A DNA stretch of 64,000 nucleotides from contig NZ_CP090423.1 of the NCBI RefSeq assembly GCF_023518235.1, positions 1,612,001-1,676,000 of the forward strand. Direction: 5' to 3'. The notes beneath the pieces were generated by a model that had not been told where the DNA came from, ran no database searches, and worked only from the letters and a program-made list of their open reading frames with translations. The first letter of the stretch is position 1. Each line of letters opens with the position of its first letter. The position numbers and the translations under genes were made by a program. The DNA is from Stenotrophomonas maltophilia (GTDB taxonomy: Bacteria; Pseudomonadota; Gammaproteobacteria; Xanthomonadales; Xanthomonadaceae). Shown piece after piece: positions 37,528 through 46,828 of this stretch.

Positions 37528-38093
37528 GCCTTCACCACTCCACCCTGGGCCTGCTGGTCGACGACGACGAGCTGTACCTGAGGACCCTGCAGCGCAGCCT
37601 GGCCCGCAAGGGGCTGGAGACCCAGACGGCGCAGGATGCCGCCAGCGCGCTGGCACTGGCGCGCCAGCAGCCACCGGCGTTCGCGCTGATCGACCTGAAG
37701 CTGGGCAGCGACTCGGGCCTTGCACTGATCCAGCCGTTGCGCGCCCTGCGTGCCGACATGCGGATCCTGCTGGTGACCGGCTATGCCAGCATCGCCACGG
37801 CGGTGGAAGCGATCAAGCTCGGTGCCGACGATTACCTGCCCAAGCCGGCCACGGTACCGATGATCCTGCGTGCCCTCGGCGAAGAGGATGACGGCCCAGC
37901 CGACGATGGCGAAATGGAAGTGCCCGACGCGATGACGCCGATCAGCCGGCTGCAGTGGGAGCACATCCAGCAAGCGATGCACGAGACCGGCGGCAACGTG
38001 TCGGCGGCGGCGCGGCTGCTGGGCATGCACCGGCGTTCGCTGCAGCGCAAGCTGGCCAAGCGGCCGAGCCCGGAACGCGACCCCAGCCGTTGA
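37524..38093 (+). CDS. regA: RegA/PrrA-type response regulator
   Basis: 189-residue regulator. The receiver domain has VDDDELYLRTL at the N-terminus, the phosphoacceptor Asp57 in ALIDLKLGSDSGL, and Lys in YLPKPATV. A linker with Asp/Glu runs to residue 135, and the C-terminal Fis-type helix-turn-helix is GGNVSAAARLLGMHRRSLQR, the near-invariant RegA DNA-binding motif. It is cotranscribed with regB. Confidence 0.93.
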   Translation: MSLHHSTLGLLVDDDELYLRTLQRSLARKGLETQTAQDAASALALARQQPPAFALIDLKLGSDSGLALIQPLRALRADMRILLVTGYASIATAVEAIKLGADDYLPKPATVPMILRALGEEDDGPADDGEMEVPDAMTPISRLQWEHIQQAMHETGGNVSAAARLLGMHRRSLQRKLAKRPSPERDPSR

Positions 38094-38123
38094 CGCGGGG
38101 GCGCGTCCGCCGCGCTACCGACT

Positions 38124-38183
38124 CGTAGAGTCGAGCCATGCTCGACTACGCGGACAACACAGTCGAGCTTGGCTCGACTCTAC
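38124..38183. repeat. Pair of GTAG-type palindromes between regA and pgi
   Basis: CGTAGAGTCGAGCCATGCTC...CTACG (38124-38150) and CAGTCGAGCTTGGCTCGACT...CTAC (38160-38183). The flanking genes converge. Confidence 0.82.
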
Positions 38184-38191
38184 AGAGAGCG

Positions 38192-39706
38192 TCAGCGCTT
38201 CAGCTGCGCCAGGATCTCGCGGGTCATCGGATCGGCAACCGCCACGTCCTCGCCCTGCAGCGCCGGCAGCAGGCCGCTGGCCAGCTGCTTGCCCAGTTCG
38301 ACACCGAACTGGTCGAAGGCGTTGATGTTCCAGATCACCGACTGCACGTACACGGCGTGCTCGTACATCGCGATCAGCGCACCCAGCGCCTGCGGCGTCA
38401 GCGCATCAAGCAGGATCAGCGTGCTCGGGCGGCCACCCGGATAATCGCGGTGCGGATCGTCACTGCCCTGCCCGTTGGCAAGCGCCTCGGTCTGCGCCAG
38501 CAAATTGGCCAGCAGCGCCTGGTGATTGATCGTGTAGGGATCGTCGTTGTGCACGCAGCCGATGAAATCGGCCGGAACGATGCTGGTGCCCTGGTGCAGT
38601 GCCTGGAAGAAGCTGTGCTGCACGTCGGTGCCTGCCCCGCCCCACCACACCGGCACGGTATCAGTGGTGACCGGCTGGCCATCGCGCCGCACGCGCTTGC
38701 CCAGGCTCTCCATCACCAACTGCTGCAGGTAGGCCGGCAGCAGCGCCAGGCGCTGGTCGTAGGTCATCACCGCATGGGTGGCGCAGCCCAGCAGGTTGCG
38801 GTTCCAGATGTCGGTCAGCGCATGCAGCACCGGCAGGTTGCGCTCCAGCGGTGCGTCCAGCGCATGCGCATCCATCTGCGCGGCGCCTTCCAGCAGCTGT
38901 TCGAAACGCTCGAAACCAATGGCCAGCGCGATCGGGAAACCGACCGCCGACCACAGCGAGTAACGGCCGCCCACCCAGTCCCACATCGGCAGCACGCGCT
39001 CGGCGGCAATCGCGAAGGCCTTGGCGGCGCGCTCCGGATTGGCGCTGACTGCGTACAGGCGCTCGCTGCCGCCCAGCCAGTCGTGCAGGATCTGGCCGTT
39101 GAGCAGGGTTTCCTGGGTGCCGAAGGTCTTGGAGATCAGGATGCCGGCGGTCCTGGCCGGATCCAGCGTGGCCAGCGTGCGCTGCATGGCGGCGCCATCC
39201 ACGTTCGATACGAAATGCACGCGCAGGCGCGCACCGGTAACCGGGCGCAGCGCATCGGCGACCAGGCGTGGACCGAGATCGGAACCACCGATGCCGACGC
39301 TGACCACATCGGTCACGCCGCTGTCTTCCAGCGCGCGCACCAGCACGCCCATGCGCTGGCGGATTTCGCGGGCGGTGGCATAGGCCTCGGCCGCCACCGG
39401 CGCATCGACCACGTCGCCACGCAGCGCGGTGTGCAGCGCGGCGCGGCCTTCGGTCAGGTTGACCTGCTCACCACGGAACAGCCGGGTGATGGCGCCGCCG
39501 ACATCACGGTCGGCCGCCAATGCCAACAGCGCCTGCAGCGCTGCGGCATCGTATTTCTGCCGCGCGAAGTTGACGTACAACGGACCGACCCGCAGCGCCA
39601 GGTCCTGGACGCGACCGGGTTCGGCAGCGAGCAGGCTGGAAATGCTTGCGCCCTTCAGGCGCTGGGCGTGGGAATGCAGCGAGTCGAATCCGTTGTTCGT
39701 TGTCAT
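38192..39706 (-). CDS. pgi: Glucose-6-phosphate isomerase
   Basis: 504-residue enzyme that interconverts glucose-6-phosphate and fructose-6-phosphate. PGI signatures are [15 protein letters not shown] and [19 protein letters not shown]. The catalytic region also includes [13 protein letters not shown] and [20 protein letters not shown] [19 protein letters not shown]. The ATG overlaps the panD stop (ATGA), an unusual but tight coupling to the pantothenate genes. Confidence 0.97.
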   Translation of the reverse strand: MTTNNGFDSLHSHAQRLKGASISSLLAAEPGRVQDLALRVGPLYVNFARQKYDAAALQALLALAADRDVGGAITRLFRGEQVNLTEGRAALHTALRGDVVDAPVAAEAYATAREIRQRMGVLVRALEDSGVTDVVSVGIGGSDLGPRLVADALRPVTGARLRVHFVSNVDGAAMQRTLATLDPARTAGILISKTFGTQETLLNGQILHDWLGGSERLYAVSANPERAAKAFAIAAERVLPMWDWVGGRYSLWSAVGFPIALAIGFERFEQLLEGAAQMDAHALDAPLERNLPVLHALTDIWNRNLLGCATHAVMTYDQRLALLPAYLQQLVMESLGKRVRRDGQPVTTDTVPVWWGGAGTDVQHSFFQALHQGTSIVPADFIGCVHNDDPYTINHQALLANLLAQTEALANGQGSDDPHRDYPGGRPSTLILLDALTPQALGALIAMYEHAVYVQSVIWNINAFDQFGVELGKQLASGLLPALQGEDVAVADPMTREILAQLKR

Positions 39707-40083
39707 GCGGCTTGTGTCGGGATCGTGTCGTTGGTGTGGGTGATCTGGTTGCTGCCATCAACGTACACCAGCTTCGGCTTGAAGCTGTCAGCTTCCTGCT
39801 CGGTCATGCTGGCGAACGCGGCGATGATGATGATGTCACCGACCTGCACGTGGCGCGCGGCACCGCCATTGAGCGAGACCACGCCGCTGCCAGCTTCGGC
39901 ACGGATGGCATAGGTCGAGAAGCGCGCACCGTTGGTCACGTCCCAGATGTGCACCTGCTCGAACTCGCGGATGCCGGTGGCAGCCAGCAGGTTGTCATCG
40001 ATGGCGATGGAACCTTCGTAGTTCAGCTCGGAATGGGTGACGGTGGCGCGGTGGATCTTGGTCTTGAGCAGGGACAGGTGCAT
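39703..40083 (-). CDS. panD: Aspartate 1-decarboxylase proenzyme
   Basis: 126-residue pyruvoyl enzyme that makes beta-alanine for pantothenate. Self-cleavage is expected between Gly24 and Ser25 in [10 protein letters not shown], giving the pyruvoyl group. K9 (in [11 protein letters not shown]) and R54-region ARFSTYAI residues, and [12 protein letters not shown], are family-typical. It is downstream of panC across a repeat-bearing gap and overlaps pgi by 4 bases. Confidence 0.97.
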   Translation of the reverse strand: MHLSLLKTKIHRATVTHSELNYEGSIAIDDNLLAATGIREFEQVHIWDVTNGARFSTYAIRAEAGSGVVSLNGGAARHVQVGDIIIIAAFASMTEQEADSFKPKLVYVDGSNQITHTNDTIPTQAA

Positions 40084-40162
40084 GGGGGCGCTGCAACGGC
40101 AAAGGAAAGCGCGGATTCTAGCACCCGTCCGGCCATCGGCATCACCGCCGGCAACCTGTTCA

Positions 40163-40228
40163 GGTAGCGCCGGGCCGTGCCCGGCGAGCGCAGCGGCCGT
40201 GGTCCGCCGGGCATGGCCCGGCGCTACC
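40163..40228. repeat. Inverted pair of GTAG-type palindromes between panC and panD
   Basis: GGTAGCGCCGGGCCGTGCCC then GGGCATGGCCCGGCGCTACC in mirror arrangement, each a hairpin, and together a larger one. Transcript read-through from panC to panD must pass it. Confidence 0.88.
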
Positions 40229-40241
40229 CATCGTACGGAAT

Positions 40242-41081
40242 TCAGAATTCCAGGTTATCGATCAGCCGGGTCGTGCCCAGGCGTGCGGCGATCAGGGCCA
40301 CGCGGCCACCGCCGTCAAAGCTCGGCTCGGCCAGATCCGGCGTGCGCAGCACCGCGTAGTCGACCTGGAAACCGGCGGCCTGCAGTGCCGCCGTGGCGTC
40401 CGCTTCGATCTGCGCGCGCGTGTGCCCGGCCACGTAGCCTTCGCGCATGCCCAGCAGGGTGCGGTGAATGGCGGTCGCGTGCGGGCGCTGCTCGGCACTC
40501 AGGTACTGGTTGCGCGAGCTCTTGGCCAGGCCATCCTCGTCGCGCACGATCTCGGCGCCGACGATCTGGACCGGGAACGACAGCTCGGCCACCATCTGCT
40601 TGATGACGGCCAGCTGCTGGTAATCCTTGCGCCCGAACACGGCTACGTCCGGCTGCACCTGCAGGAACAGACGCGCCACCACCGTGCACACGCCATCGAA
40701 ATGGCCTGGGCGACTGGCACCCTCCAGCACTTCGCTGACACCTGGCGCGTGCATCTGCGTGGTCTTGTCCACGCCCAGCGGGTACATCGCCTCGACGCTT
40801 GGCAGCCACACGGCATCGCAGCCGACCTGCTCCAGCCCGGCCACGTCGGCCTCGGGCGTGCGCGGGTAGCGACTGAAATCCTCGTTCGGCCCGAACTGGG
40901 TCGGGTTGACGAAGATGCTCGCCACCACCCTGTCGGCGTACTGGCGGGCCAGGGTCACCAGCGAATGGTGCCCCCCATGCAGGTTGCCCATGGTCGGCAC
41001 CAGCGCCACGCGCAGGCCCTGCTGCTTCCACTGCGCAATCTGCTCGCGCAGTGCGCCAAGCTCGTTGAAGGTCTGGATCAT
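40242..41081 (-). CDS. panC: Pantothenate synthetase
   Basis: 279-residue ATP-dependent ligase of pantoate and beta-alanine. Motifs are [17 protein letters not shown] with the HxGH-type [37 protein letters not shown], and [10 protein letters not shown] (KMSKS-like). It starts inside the panB stop (ATGA). Confidence 0.97.
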   Translation of the reverse strand: MIQTFNELGALREQIAQWKQQGLRVALVPTMGNLHGGHHSLVTLARQYADRVVASIFVNPTQFGPNEDFSRYPRTPEADVAGLEQVGCDAVWLPSVEAMYPLGVDKTTQMHAPGVSEVLEGASRPGHFDGVCTVVARLFLQVQPDVAVFGRKDYQQLAVIKQMVAELSFPVQIVGAEIVRDEDGLAKSSRNQYLSAEQRPHATAIHRTLLGMREGYVAGHTRAQIEADATAALQAAGFQVDYAVLRTPDLAEPSFDGGGRVALIAARLGTTRLIDNLEF

Positions 41082-41893
41082 TGGGCGTAGGCGTGCTGTT
41101 CGTCGGGGAAGCTGCCGTCGCGCACGGCGTCGGCAAAGGCGCGGGTGGCACCGGCCACCGAACCACCTTCGGCCAGGAAGTCCTTGACGAACTTCGGGCG
41201 GCGATGGCCGCTGTCCAGGCCAAGGAAATCGTGCAGCACCAGCACCTGGCCATCGCAGTGCGGGCCGGCACCGATGCCGATGGTCGGCACATCCACCGCG
41301 GCAGTGACTTCAGCCGCCACCGGCGTCGGCACGCATTCGAGCACCATGATGCTGGCGCCCGCTGCGGCCACGGCCCGGGCATCTTCCACCAGCTGGCGCG
41401 CGGCATCGCCACGGCCCTGGATCTTGAAGCCACCCAGGCGCAGCACCGACTGCGGGGTCAGGCCCAGGTGCGCGCAGACTGGAATCTCGCGTTCGACCAG
41501 GTAGCGGATGATGTCGACCTTGAAACCGGCACCTTCGATCTTGACCATCTCGGCGCCGGCCTGCAGCAGCTGCAGCGAAGCATCCAGCGCGCGTTCCGGG
41601 GTGGCATCGGCACCGAACGGCAGGTCGGCCACCAGCAGCGCACGCTGCAGCACGCGGGCCACGGCGCGGGTGTGGTAGACCATGTCGGCCACGGTCACCG
41701 GAAGGGTCGAGTCATGACCCTGCACGACCATGCCCAGCGAATCGCCGATCAGGATCAGATCAACGCCATTGGCGTCGAAAGTGCGGGCGAAGCCGGCGTC
41801 GTAGGCGGTCAACATGACCAGCTTCTGGCCATTGCGCTTGGCCTCGGCCAGGGCGGGAACGGTCCAGGGCTTGCTGTCTGCGTGGGTGCTCAT
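41078..41893 (-). CDS. panB: 3-methyl-2-oxobutanoate hydroxymethyltransferase
   Basis: 271-residue enzyme of pantothenate synthesis. Motifs are [48 protein letters not shown] and [20 protein letters not shown]. Mg-binding Asp residues and the catalytic Glu are present. It heads the panB-panC unit and is 34 bases after folK. Confidence 0.97.
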   Translation of the reverse strand: MSTHADSKPWTVPALAEAKRNGQKLVMLTAYDAGFARTFDANGVDLILIGDSLGMVVQGHDSTLPVTVADMVYHTRAVARVLQRALLVADLPFGADATPERALDASLQLLQAGAEMVKIEGAGFKVDIIRYLVEREIPVCAHLGLTPQSVLRLGGFKIQGRGDAARQLVEDARAVAAAGASIMVLECVPTPVAAEVTAAVDVPTIGIGAGPHCDGQVLVLHDFLGLDSGHRRPKFVKDFLAEGGSVAGATRAFADAVRDGSFPDEQHAYAQ

Positions 41894-41927
41894 GTGTTGA
41901 TAACCGGGGGAGATAACCCGGGCATTA

Positions 41928-42413
41928 TCACCCTATCGGCGCGATCCCGCAGGCATCGACCCGCATCACTGCATCCTGCACGCGGCCATGGCCAGGAATT
42001 TTCAGTTCCGGCCCGATTTCGGCCAACGGCACCAGCACGAAAGCACGCTCGTGCAGGTACGGATGCGGCACCTTCAGATCGGGCAGGTCCAATACCTGCT
42101 CGCCGTACAGCAGCAGGTCCAGGTCCAGCGCTCGCGGCCCCCAATGCACCGCCGGATCGCGGACGCGACCGAACTGCCGCTCCAGCCCGAGCATGGCCTG
42201 CAACAACTCGAGTGCAGGCAGATCGGTGAGCACCGCCGCCACGGCGTTGACGAACGGCGGCTGGTCCTCATTGCCCCAGGCCGGGGTGGCATACAGGCGT
42301 GACGCCTGCAGCAGCCGCGTTTCAGGCAGCTCGTCCAGCGCGGCGATGGCCGCGCGGACGGTGTGGGCGGCGTCGCCAAGATTGGCGCCCAGCCCGATCC
42401 AGGCACGGGTCAT
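41928..42413 (-). CDS. folK: 6-hydroxymethyl-7,8-dihydropterin pyrophosphokinase
   Basis: 161-residue enzyme of folate synthesis. The opening [15 protein letters not shown] and the signature [14 protein letters not shown] with Mg-binding Asp residues are clear. [20 protein letters not shown] is the usual third block. The gene starts 3 bases after the pcnB stop, the standard pcnB-folK order, and is followed by panB. Confidence 0.96.
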   Translation of the reverse strand: MTRAWIGLGANLGDAAHTVRAAIAALDELPETRLLQASRLYATPAWGNEDQPPFVNAVAAVLTDLPALELLQAMLGLERQFGRVRDPAVHWGPRALDLDLLLYGEQVLDLPDLKVPHPYLHERAFVLVPLAEIGPELKIPGHGRVQDAVMRVDACGIAPIG

Positions 42414-42416
42414 GGC

Positions 42417-43802
42417 TTACTCGGCAGCGCTGCCCGCCGGACCGCCCGGGCGGCGACGGCGACGGCGACGCTTGCGCGGCGCCCCACCGTCCTCATCGCC
42501 GCCTTCGCTGTGCATGGCATCGAGCGACGACTCCAGCTCATGGCCCGATTGCGCCTGTGCCTCGCGCCAGAACGCGACATCCGCTTCGTGCTCGGCCGAG
42601 GCCACCTGGCGCAGGGCCAGGAAGTCGAACGCGGCACGGAAACGCGGATGGGTCAGCGTGCGGAACACGCGCTTGCGCTGGCGCGAGCCGAAGCGCGACT
42701 GCAGCAGCCAGATTTCCTGCATCGGCAGCGAGAAGCGGCGTGGCAGTGCGATGGTGCTCAGCTGCTGCACGGTGACGCGGTCGGCAGCACGACGCTGCGC
42801 CTCTTCCGGTGCCACGCCCTGCTTGAGCAGGGTCGCCTGCGCACGGCAGAACGCCGGCCACAACAGCAGGGCGAACAGGAACGCCGGCGACACCGGCTCA
42901 TCATTGGCCACGCGCGCATCGGTGTTGGCCAGGCCTTCCACCAGCATGCGCCGCAGAGCGCCGGTGCGGTTCGATTTCAGTGCCTTGGCGCTTTCCGGGA
43001 ACAGCACGTCGAGCAGGCCATAGCGCTCCAGGCCCTCGAAGCTGGCCACGCCGTGCCCGGACAGGAACAGCTTGAGCACTTCCTCGAACAGCCGCGCCGG
43101 GGCCGCTTCGTTGAGCAGGCCAGCCAGATGCGGGATCGGCGCAGCCGTGCCCTCTTCGATCTGGAAGCCCAGCTTGGCCGCAAGACGCACCGCGCGCAGC
43201 ATGCGCACCGGATCTTCGCGGTAACGCTGCTCGGGGTCGCCGATCAGCTTCATCAGGCGTGCCTGCACGTCTTCGAAACCGCCGGTGTAGTCACGCACCG
43301 AGAAGTCTTCGATGGCGTAATACAGGGCGTTGCAGGTGAAGTCACGGCGTACGGCGTCGTCTTCGATGGTGCCGTACACGTTGTCGCGCACCAGCATGCC
43401 GTTTTCCATCTCGCGGTCGCCGCTGCCGTCATCGCTGTTGGCGCGGAAGGTGGCGACTTCGATGATTTCGCGGCCGAACACCACATGGGCCAGGCGGAAG
43501 CGTCGGCCGATCAGGCGGCAGTTGCGGAACAGCTGCTTGACCTGTTCGGGCGTGGCGTCGGTGGCCACGTCGAAATCCTTGGGTTGGCCATTGACCAGCA
43601 GATCGCGCACCGCGCCGCCGACAAGGTAGGCACCGAAGCCGGCATCGCGCAGGCGGTAGAGCACGCGCAGGGCATTCGGGCTGATCTCCTTGCGGGAGAT
43701 GGTGTGCTGGTCGCGCGGGATGACGCGCAGGCTGAACGGTGATGTCGCAGGGGAAATGATGTTGGCGCTTCCGGTTGAAGTTTCGGGATTGCCCAATGGC
43801 AT
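42417..43802 (-). CDS. pcnB: Poly(A) polymerase I
   Basis: 461-residue class II nucleotidyltransferase that adds 3' poly(A) tails to RNA and promotes decay. The head domain has YLVGGAVRDLLVNGQPKDFD with catalytic DxD, followed by RRDFTCNALYY and YREDPVRMLRAVRLAAKLGF. The C-terminus is a basic tail (APRKRRRRRRRPGG). The ATG at 43802 lies inside the promoter of the divergent tRNA-Glu gene; an internal start is possible because the first 35 residues are weakly conserved-looking. Confidence 0.94.
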   Translation of the reverse strand: MPLGNPETSTGSANIISPATSPFSLRVIPRDQHTISRKEISPNALRVLYRLRDAGFGAYLVGGAVRDLLVNGQPKDFDVATDATPEQVKQLFRNCRLIGRRFRLAHVVFGREIIEVATFRANSDDGSGDREMENGMLVRDNVYGTIEDDAVRRDFTCNALYYAIEDFSVRDYTGGFEDVQARLMKLIGDPEQRYREDPVRMLRAVRLAAKLGFQIEEGTAAPIPHLAGLLNEAAPARLFEEVLKLFLSGHGVASFEGLERYGLLDVLFPESAKALKSNRTGALRRMLVEGLANTDARVANDEPVSPAFLFALLLWPAFCRAQATLLKQGVAPEEAQRRAADRVTVQQLSTIALPRRFSLPMQEIWLLQSRFGSRQRKRVFRTLTHPRFRAAFDFLALRQVASAEHEADVAFWREAQAQSGHELESSLDAMHSEGGDEDGGAPRKRRRRRRRPGGPAGSAAE

Positions 43803-43817
43803 CGAGGTGCATATACT
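43789..43817 (+). promoter_or_regulatory. Likely tRNA-Glu promoter
   Basis: TTGCCC at 43789-43794 and TATACT at 43812-43817 are separated by 17 bases, a good sigma-70 fit. The tRNA begins 33 bases after the -10. It spans the pcnB start codon on the other strand. Confidence 0.65.
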
Positions 43818-43849
43818 AGCGCTCCTGCCTCGGCAGCGACACCAGTTAC

Positions 43850-43924
43850 GCTCCCTTCGTCTAGTGGTTAGGACGTGGCCCTCTCAAGGCTAAAACAGGG
43901 GTTCGAGTCCCCTAGGGAGCGCCA
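43850..43924 (+). tRNA. tRNA-Glu (anticodon CTC)
   Basis: 75 bases including encoded CCA. The acceptor stem GCTCCCT pairs with AGGGAGC, the T arm is CAGGGGTTCGAGTCCCCT, and the anticodon loop is CTCTCAA with CTC at positions 34-36. D-arm TCGTCTAGTGGTTAGGAC is typical of bacterial tRNA-Glu. Confidence 0.96.
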
Positions 43925-43943
43925 GTCGCCGCAGCAGGAACCG

Positions 43944-43969
43944 AAAAAGCCCGCCTTGTGCGGGCTTTT
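43944..43969 (+). terminator. Terminator after tRNA-Glu
   Basis: AAAAAGCCCGC/GCGGGCTTTT stem with a short loop, 20 bases after the tRNA. Symmetric A and T tracts let it act in both directions. Confidence 0.85.
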
Positions 43970-44053
43970 CTGTTTTCCGGGGTTTGCAATGGCATTGATC
44001 GGCTTGGTTGCTTTGGCGCCTGCCTGCAATCGGCTTGAGCCGGTGGGGTCACC

Positions 44054-44125
44054 CAGGGCAGGACACGCCGTGAACCCATCCATGGGCTTTTGCGCGTCCT
44101 GGAGAGGGCGGCCTGCCCCCTCACA
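44054..44125. repeat. Eroded copy F of the long nested palindrome
   Basis: GGGCAGGACACGCCGTGAAC, CCATCCATGGGC and GGCGGCCTGCCCC match the arm and core of copies D and G, but part of the right half is lost. It lies between tRNA-Glu and the convergent sugar-porter gene. Confidence 0.65.
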
Positions 44126-44172
44126 CTCTGGACAAGCAGGCGCCGACGGAATGCAACCGAAGCCAGGCGCCG

Positions 44173-45597
44173 TCAGCCTTCCATCTGCTCCAGCTCCTTG
44201 CCCTTGGTCTCGCGCACGTAGCGGACCACGAAGAAGACCGAGAGGATGGCCGCAACCGCGTAGATGCCATACGCGCCGGCCAGGCCGATGCCGGCCAGCA
44301 GCATCGGGAAGGTCACGGTGATCGCGAAGTTCGAGGTCCACTGCGCCGCGCCGGCCACCGCCAGCGCCGGGCCGCGGATCTGGTTGGGGAACATCTCGCC
44401 CAGCATCACCCACATCACCGGCCCCCAGGACATGTTGAAGAACACCACGTAGACATTGGCCGCCACCAGCGCCAACCGCCCCATGCCATCGGACAACTGC
44501 AGGCGGCCATCCACCAGGCTGCCGCTGGCAAATGCCACCACCATCAGCACCAGCGCCACCGACATGCCGACCGAGCCGACCCACAACAGCGGCTTGCGGC
44601 CGATGCGGTCGATCAGCACCACCGTCAGCAGGCAGGCGCCAATGCTCAGTGCGCCGGACAGCACGTTGATCAGCAGCGCGTCGCCTTCGGAGAATCCAAC
44701 CGCCTGCCACAGCACCGCGCCGTAATAGAACACCACGTTGATGCCGACCAGCTGCTGGAACATCGCCAGGCCGATGCCCACCCACAGGATCGGACGCAGC
44801 TTGCCGGTGACCTTGTCGCGCAGGTCGGCAAAGCGTGGCTTGTGCTGGTCCTGGGCCAGGCTGGCCTCGATCTCGGCCTGCTTGGCCGCCGCTGCTACCT
44901 CGCCATACAGGCGCGACAGCACCGCCCTCGCCTGCGCCTGCCGGCCCTTCAGCACCAGGAAACGCGGGCTTTCCGGAATCACCAGCAGCAACAGCAGGAA
45001 CAGTGCCGAGGGCAGCGCCTGCATCCAGAACATCCAACGCCAGGCTTCATGGCCCAGCCACAACGGCTCGGTGGACGCACCGGCGGCACGTGCCAGCAGG
45101 TAGTTGCTGAGGAAGGCGGCGAACAGGCCACAGATGATGGCCATCTGCTGCACCGTGGCCAGCCGTCCCCGATAGCGTGCCGAGGCGACTTCGGCAATGT
45201 AGGCCGGCGACATCACGCTGGCCGCACCCACCGCAAAGCCACCCAGCACGCGCGCGGCGATGAACAGCCAGGAGGCATGGGCGGCGCCGGCACCCAGCGC
45301 CGACACCAGGAACAGCAGTGCCGACACGATCAGCACGCCACGGCGGCCCAGCCGGTCACCCAGCCAACCGGCCAGGAATGCGCCGATCGCACAGCCCAGC
45401 AGCATCGAGGCGACTTCGAAGCCGAGCGCCGCCTCACTGGAATTGAACGCCTGGCGCAGGCCGTCGACCGTGCCGTTGATGACACCACTATCGAAACCGA
45501 ACAGGAATCCACCGAGGGTGGCCACACAGCTGATGAGGACGATGAACGCAGTGTTCTCGCCGCCCTGGGAGGCGGTGCCGGGCTGGGCTTGGGACAT
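44173..45597 (-). CDS. Sugar porter family MFS transporter
   Basis: 474-residue inner-membrane symporter with 12 predicted helices. Sugar-porter motifs are GGFLFGFDSGVINGTVDGL in helix 1, GDRLGRRG after helix 2, PESPRFLVLKGR before the central loop, QQLVGINVVFYYG in helix 7, DRIGRKPLLWVGS, and the C-terminal RETKGKELEQ. Proton-coupled uptake of a hexose or pentose (GalP/XylE type) is likely. I chose the ATG at 45597; the upstream extension has no homologous features. Confidence 0.93.
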   Translation of the reverse strand: MSQAQPGTASQGGENTAFIVLISCVATLGGFLFGFDSGVINGTVDGLRQAFNSSEAALGFEVASMLLGCAIGAFLAGWLGDRLGRRGVLIVSALLFLVSALGAGAAHASWLFIAARVLGGFAVGAASVMSPAYIAEVASARYRGRLATVQQMAIICGLFAAFLSNYLLARAAGASTEPLWLGHEAWRWMFWMQALPSALFLLLLLVIPESPRFLVLKGRQAQARAVLSRLYGEVAAAAKQAEIEASLAQDQHKPRFADLRDKVTGKLRPILWVGIGLAMFQQLVGINVVFYYGAVLWQAVGFSEGDALLINVLSGALSIGACLLTVVLIDRIGRKPLLWVGSVGMSVALVLMVVAFASGSLVDGRLQLSDGMGRLALVAANVYVVFFNMSWGPVMWVMLGEMFPNQIRGPALAVAGAAQWTSNFAITVTFPMLLAGIGLAGAYGIYAVAAILSVFFVVRYVRETKGKELEQMEG

Positions 45598-45788
45598 GGA
45601 CGATCCTGCTGGGAAGGGAAGGCGGCCACCTGCGGCGACCGGGCGTCCGCAGCGTCGCACAGGCCCCGCCCTGTCGCCAACGGGGGCGCAGCCGAGCCTG
45701 CCAGACGCCCGTTTTCCGCCCCGCGCCGACACCGGGGCCCAACCTGTTCTAGAATTGTCGGGTTCAGGAATCGATCCACCCCCAGCCC

Positions 45789-46112
45789 ATGCCCTTTGTC
45801 GTCACCGAAAACTGCATCAAGTGCAAACACACCGATTGCGTGGAAGTGTGCCCCGTGGATTGCTTCCACGAAGGCCCGAACTTCCTGGTGATCGATCCGG
45901 ATGAGTGCATCGACTGCACCCTGTGCGAGCCGGAGTGCCCGGTCAATGCGATCTTCCCGGAGGACGATGTCCCCGCCGGCCAGGAAGGCTTCGTGGCGCT
46001 CAACGCCGAGCTGTCTCGCGAGTGGCCGGTGTTGACTGTGCGCAAGGACCCGCCCGCCGATGCCGGCGAGTGGGATGGCAAGCCGGACAAGCTGAAGCTG
46101 CTGGAGCGCTGA
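45789..46112 (+). CDS. fdxA: Seven-iron ferredoxin FdxA
   Basis: 107-residue ferredoxin with 3Fe-4S and 4Fe-4S sites. The N-terminus [20 protein letters not shown] and the motif [17 protein letters not shown] are typical of the Azotobacter ferredoxin I/FdxA group, with the long C-terminal tail [20 protein letters not shown]. It stands alone with its own terminator. Electron partners are unknown. Confidence 0.96.
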   Translation: MPFVVTENCIKCKHTDCVEVCPVDCFHEGPNFLVIDPDECIDCTLCEPECPVNAIFPEDDVPAGQEGFVALNAELSREWPVLTVRKDPPADAGEWDGKPDKLKLLER

Positions 46113-46137
46113 GGCGCCAGCAACGGCAACGGCAACG

Positions 46138-46167
46138 AAAAAGGGCGCCGATGGCGCCCTTTTTTTC
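46138..46167 (+). terminator. Terminator of fdxA
   Basis: AAAAAGGGCGCC/GGCGCCCTTTTTTT with a 3-4 base loop, 25 bases after the stop codon. Confidence 0.92.
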
Positions 46168-46239
46168 GGTAGCGCCGGGCCATGCCCGGCGGATCCTGGG
46201 CCGCGCTTCACGCTCGCCGGGCATGGCCCGGCGCTACCC
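46168..46239. repeat. Inverted pair of GTAG-type palindromes after fdxA
   Basis: GGTAGCGCCGGGCCATGCCC and GGGCATGGCCCGGCGCTACC face each other with about 25 bases between. This is the cleanest example in the window of the mirror-pair arrangement; the flanking genes converge. Confidence 0.9.
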
Positions 46240-46280
46240 AAGGCAGGCGCGGACCGCGATCCACACCCAGCCGGCTGGCC

Positions 46281-46796
46281 TTACTGCGCCAGCTTCGCCT
46301 TCAGCGCGGCGATCAGCTTCACCGGCGCTTCTGCAGTAGCCGGCAGGCCACGCGGGTCGACCGCGGAGATGTAGGCGCCGGCATCGACGGCGACCACGCG
46401 GACCAGGAAGTTGCTGCCTTCATAGGCCACATCGTACGAACCCAGCAACTGCGCGCGGCTGGCGATGGTCACGCCTTCCACGCCTTCCAGCGCGGTACCG
46501 ACCTTGGCGAAGGCGTCATCCTTGCCACCGGCAATGGTGAAGCCGGTGTTGCCCACGGCCGGGGCCGCAGCAGCCGGGGCCGCCGGCTTGGTCGCCGATG
46601 CCAGGGTCGGCACCTTGTTGTCACCGGTGGTGGCCGGCAGGTTCAGGTCCGGCGGCACTTCCAGCGGACGCATTTCCGGGGCCAAGGCATAGTCGCCCTT
46701 GACGCCACGCTTGAAGCAGCCGGTGGTGCTGGCGGCGACGGCCACGGCAAGCAGGGCATAGGACAGGACGCGGACGGTGGAAACGGATTGACGCAT
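46281..46796 (-). CDS. BamC-like outer-membrane lipoprotein
   Basis: 171-residue predicted lipoprotein (lipobox STTGC at about residue 27, then FKRGVKGDYA). EMRPLEVPPDLNLPA resembles the unstructured N-terminal segment of BamC that contacts BamD, and the gene follows dapA as bamC does in E. coli. An Ala/Pro linker is followed by one compact alpha/beta domain, so it is about half the size of E. coli BamC (344 residues), which has two such domains. The BamC role is therefore inferred. Confidence 0.75.
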   Translation of the reverse strand: MRQSVSTVRVLSYALLAVAVAASTTGCFKRGVKGDYALAPEMRPLEVPPDLNLPATTGDNKVPTLASATKPAAPAAAAPAVGNTGFTIAGGKDDAFAKVGTALEGVEGVTIASRAQLLGSYDVAYEGSNFLVRVVAVDAGAYISAVDPRGLPATAEAPVKLIAALKAKLAQ

Positions 46797-46828
46797 GTGA
46801 ATCTCCTGGATCAGACCAAGACGGGAAG

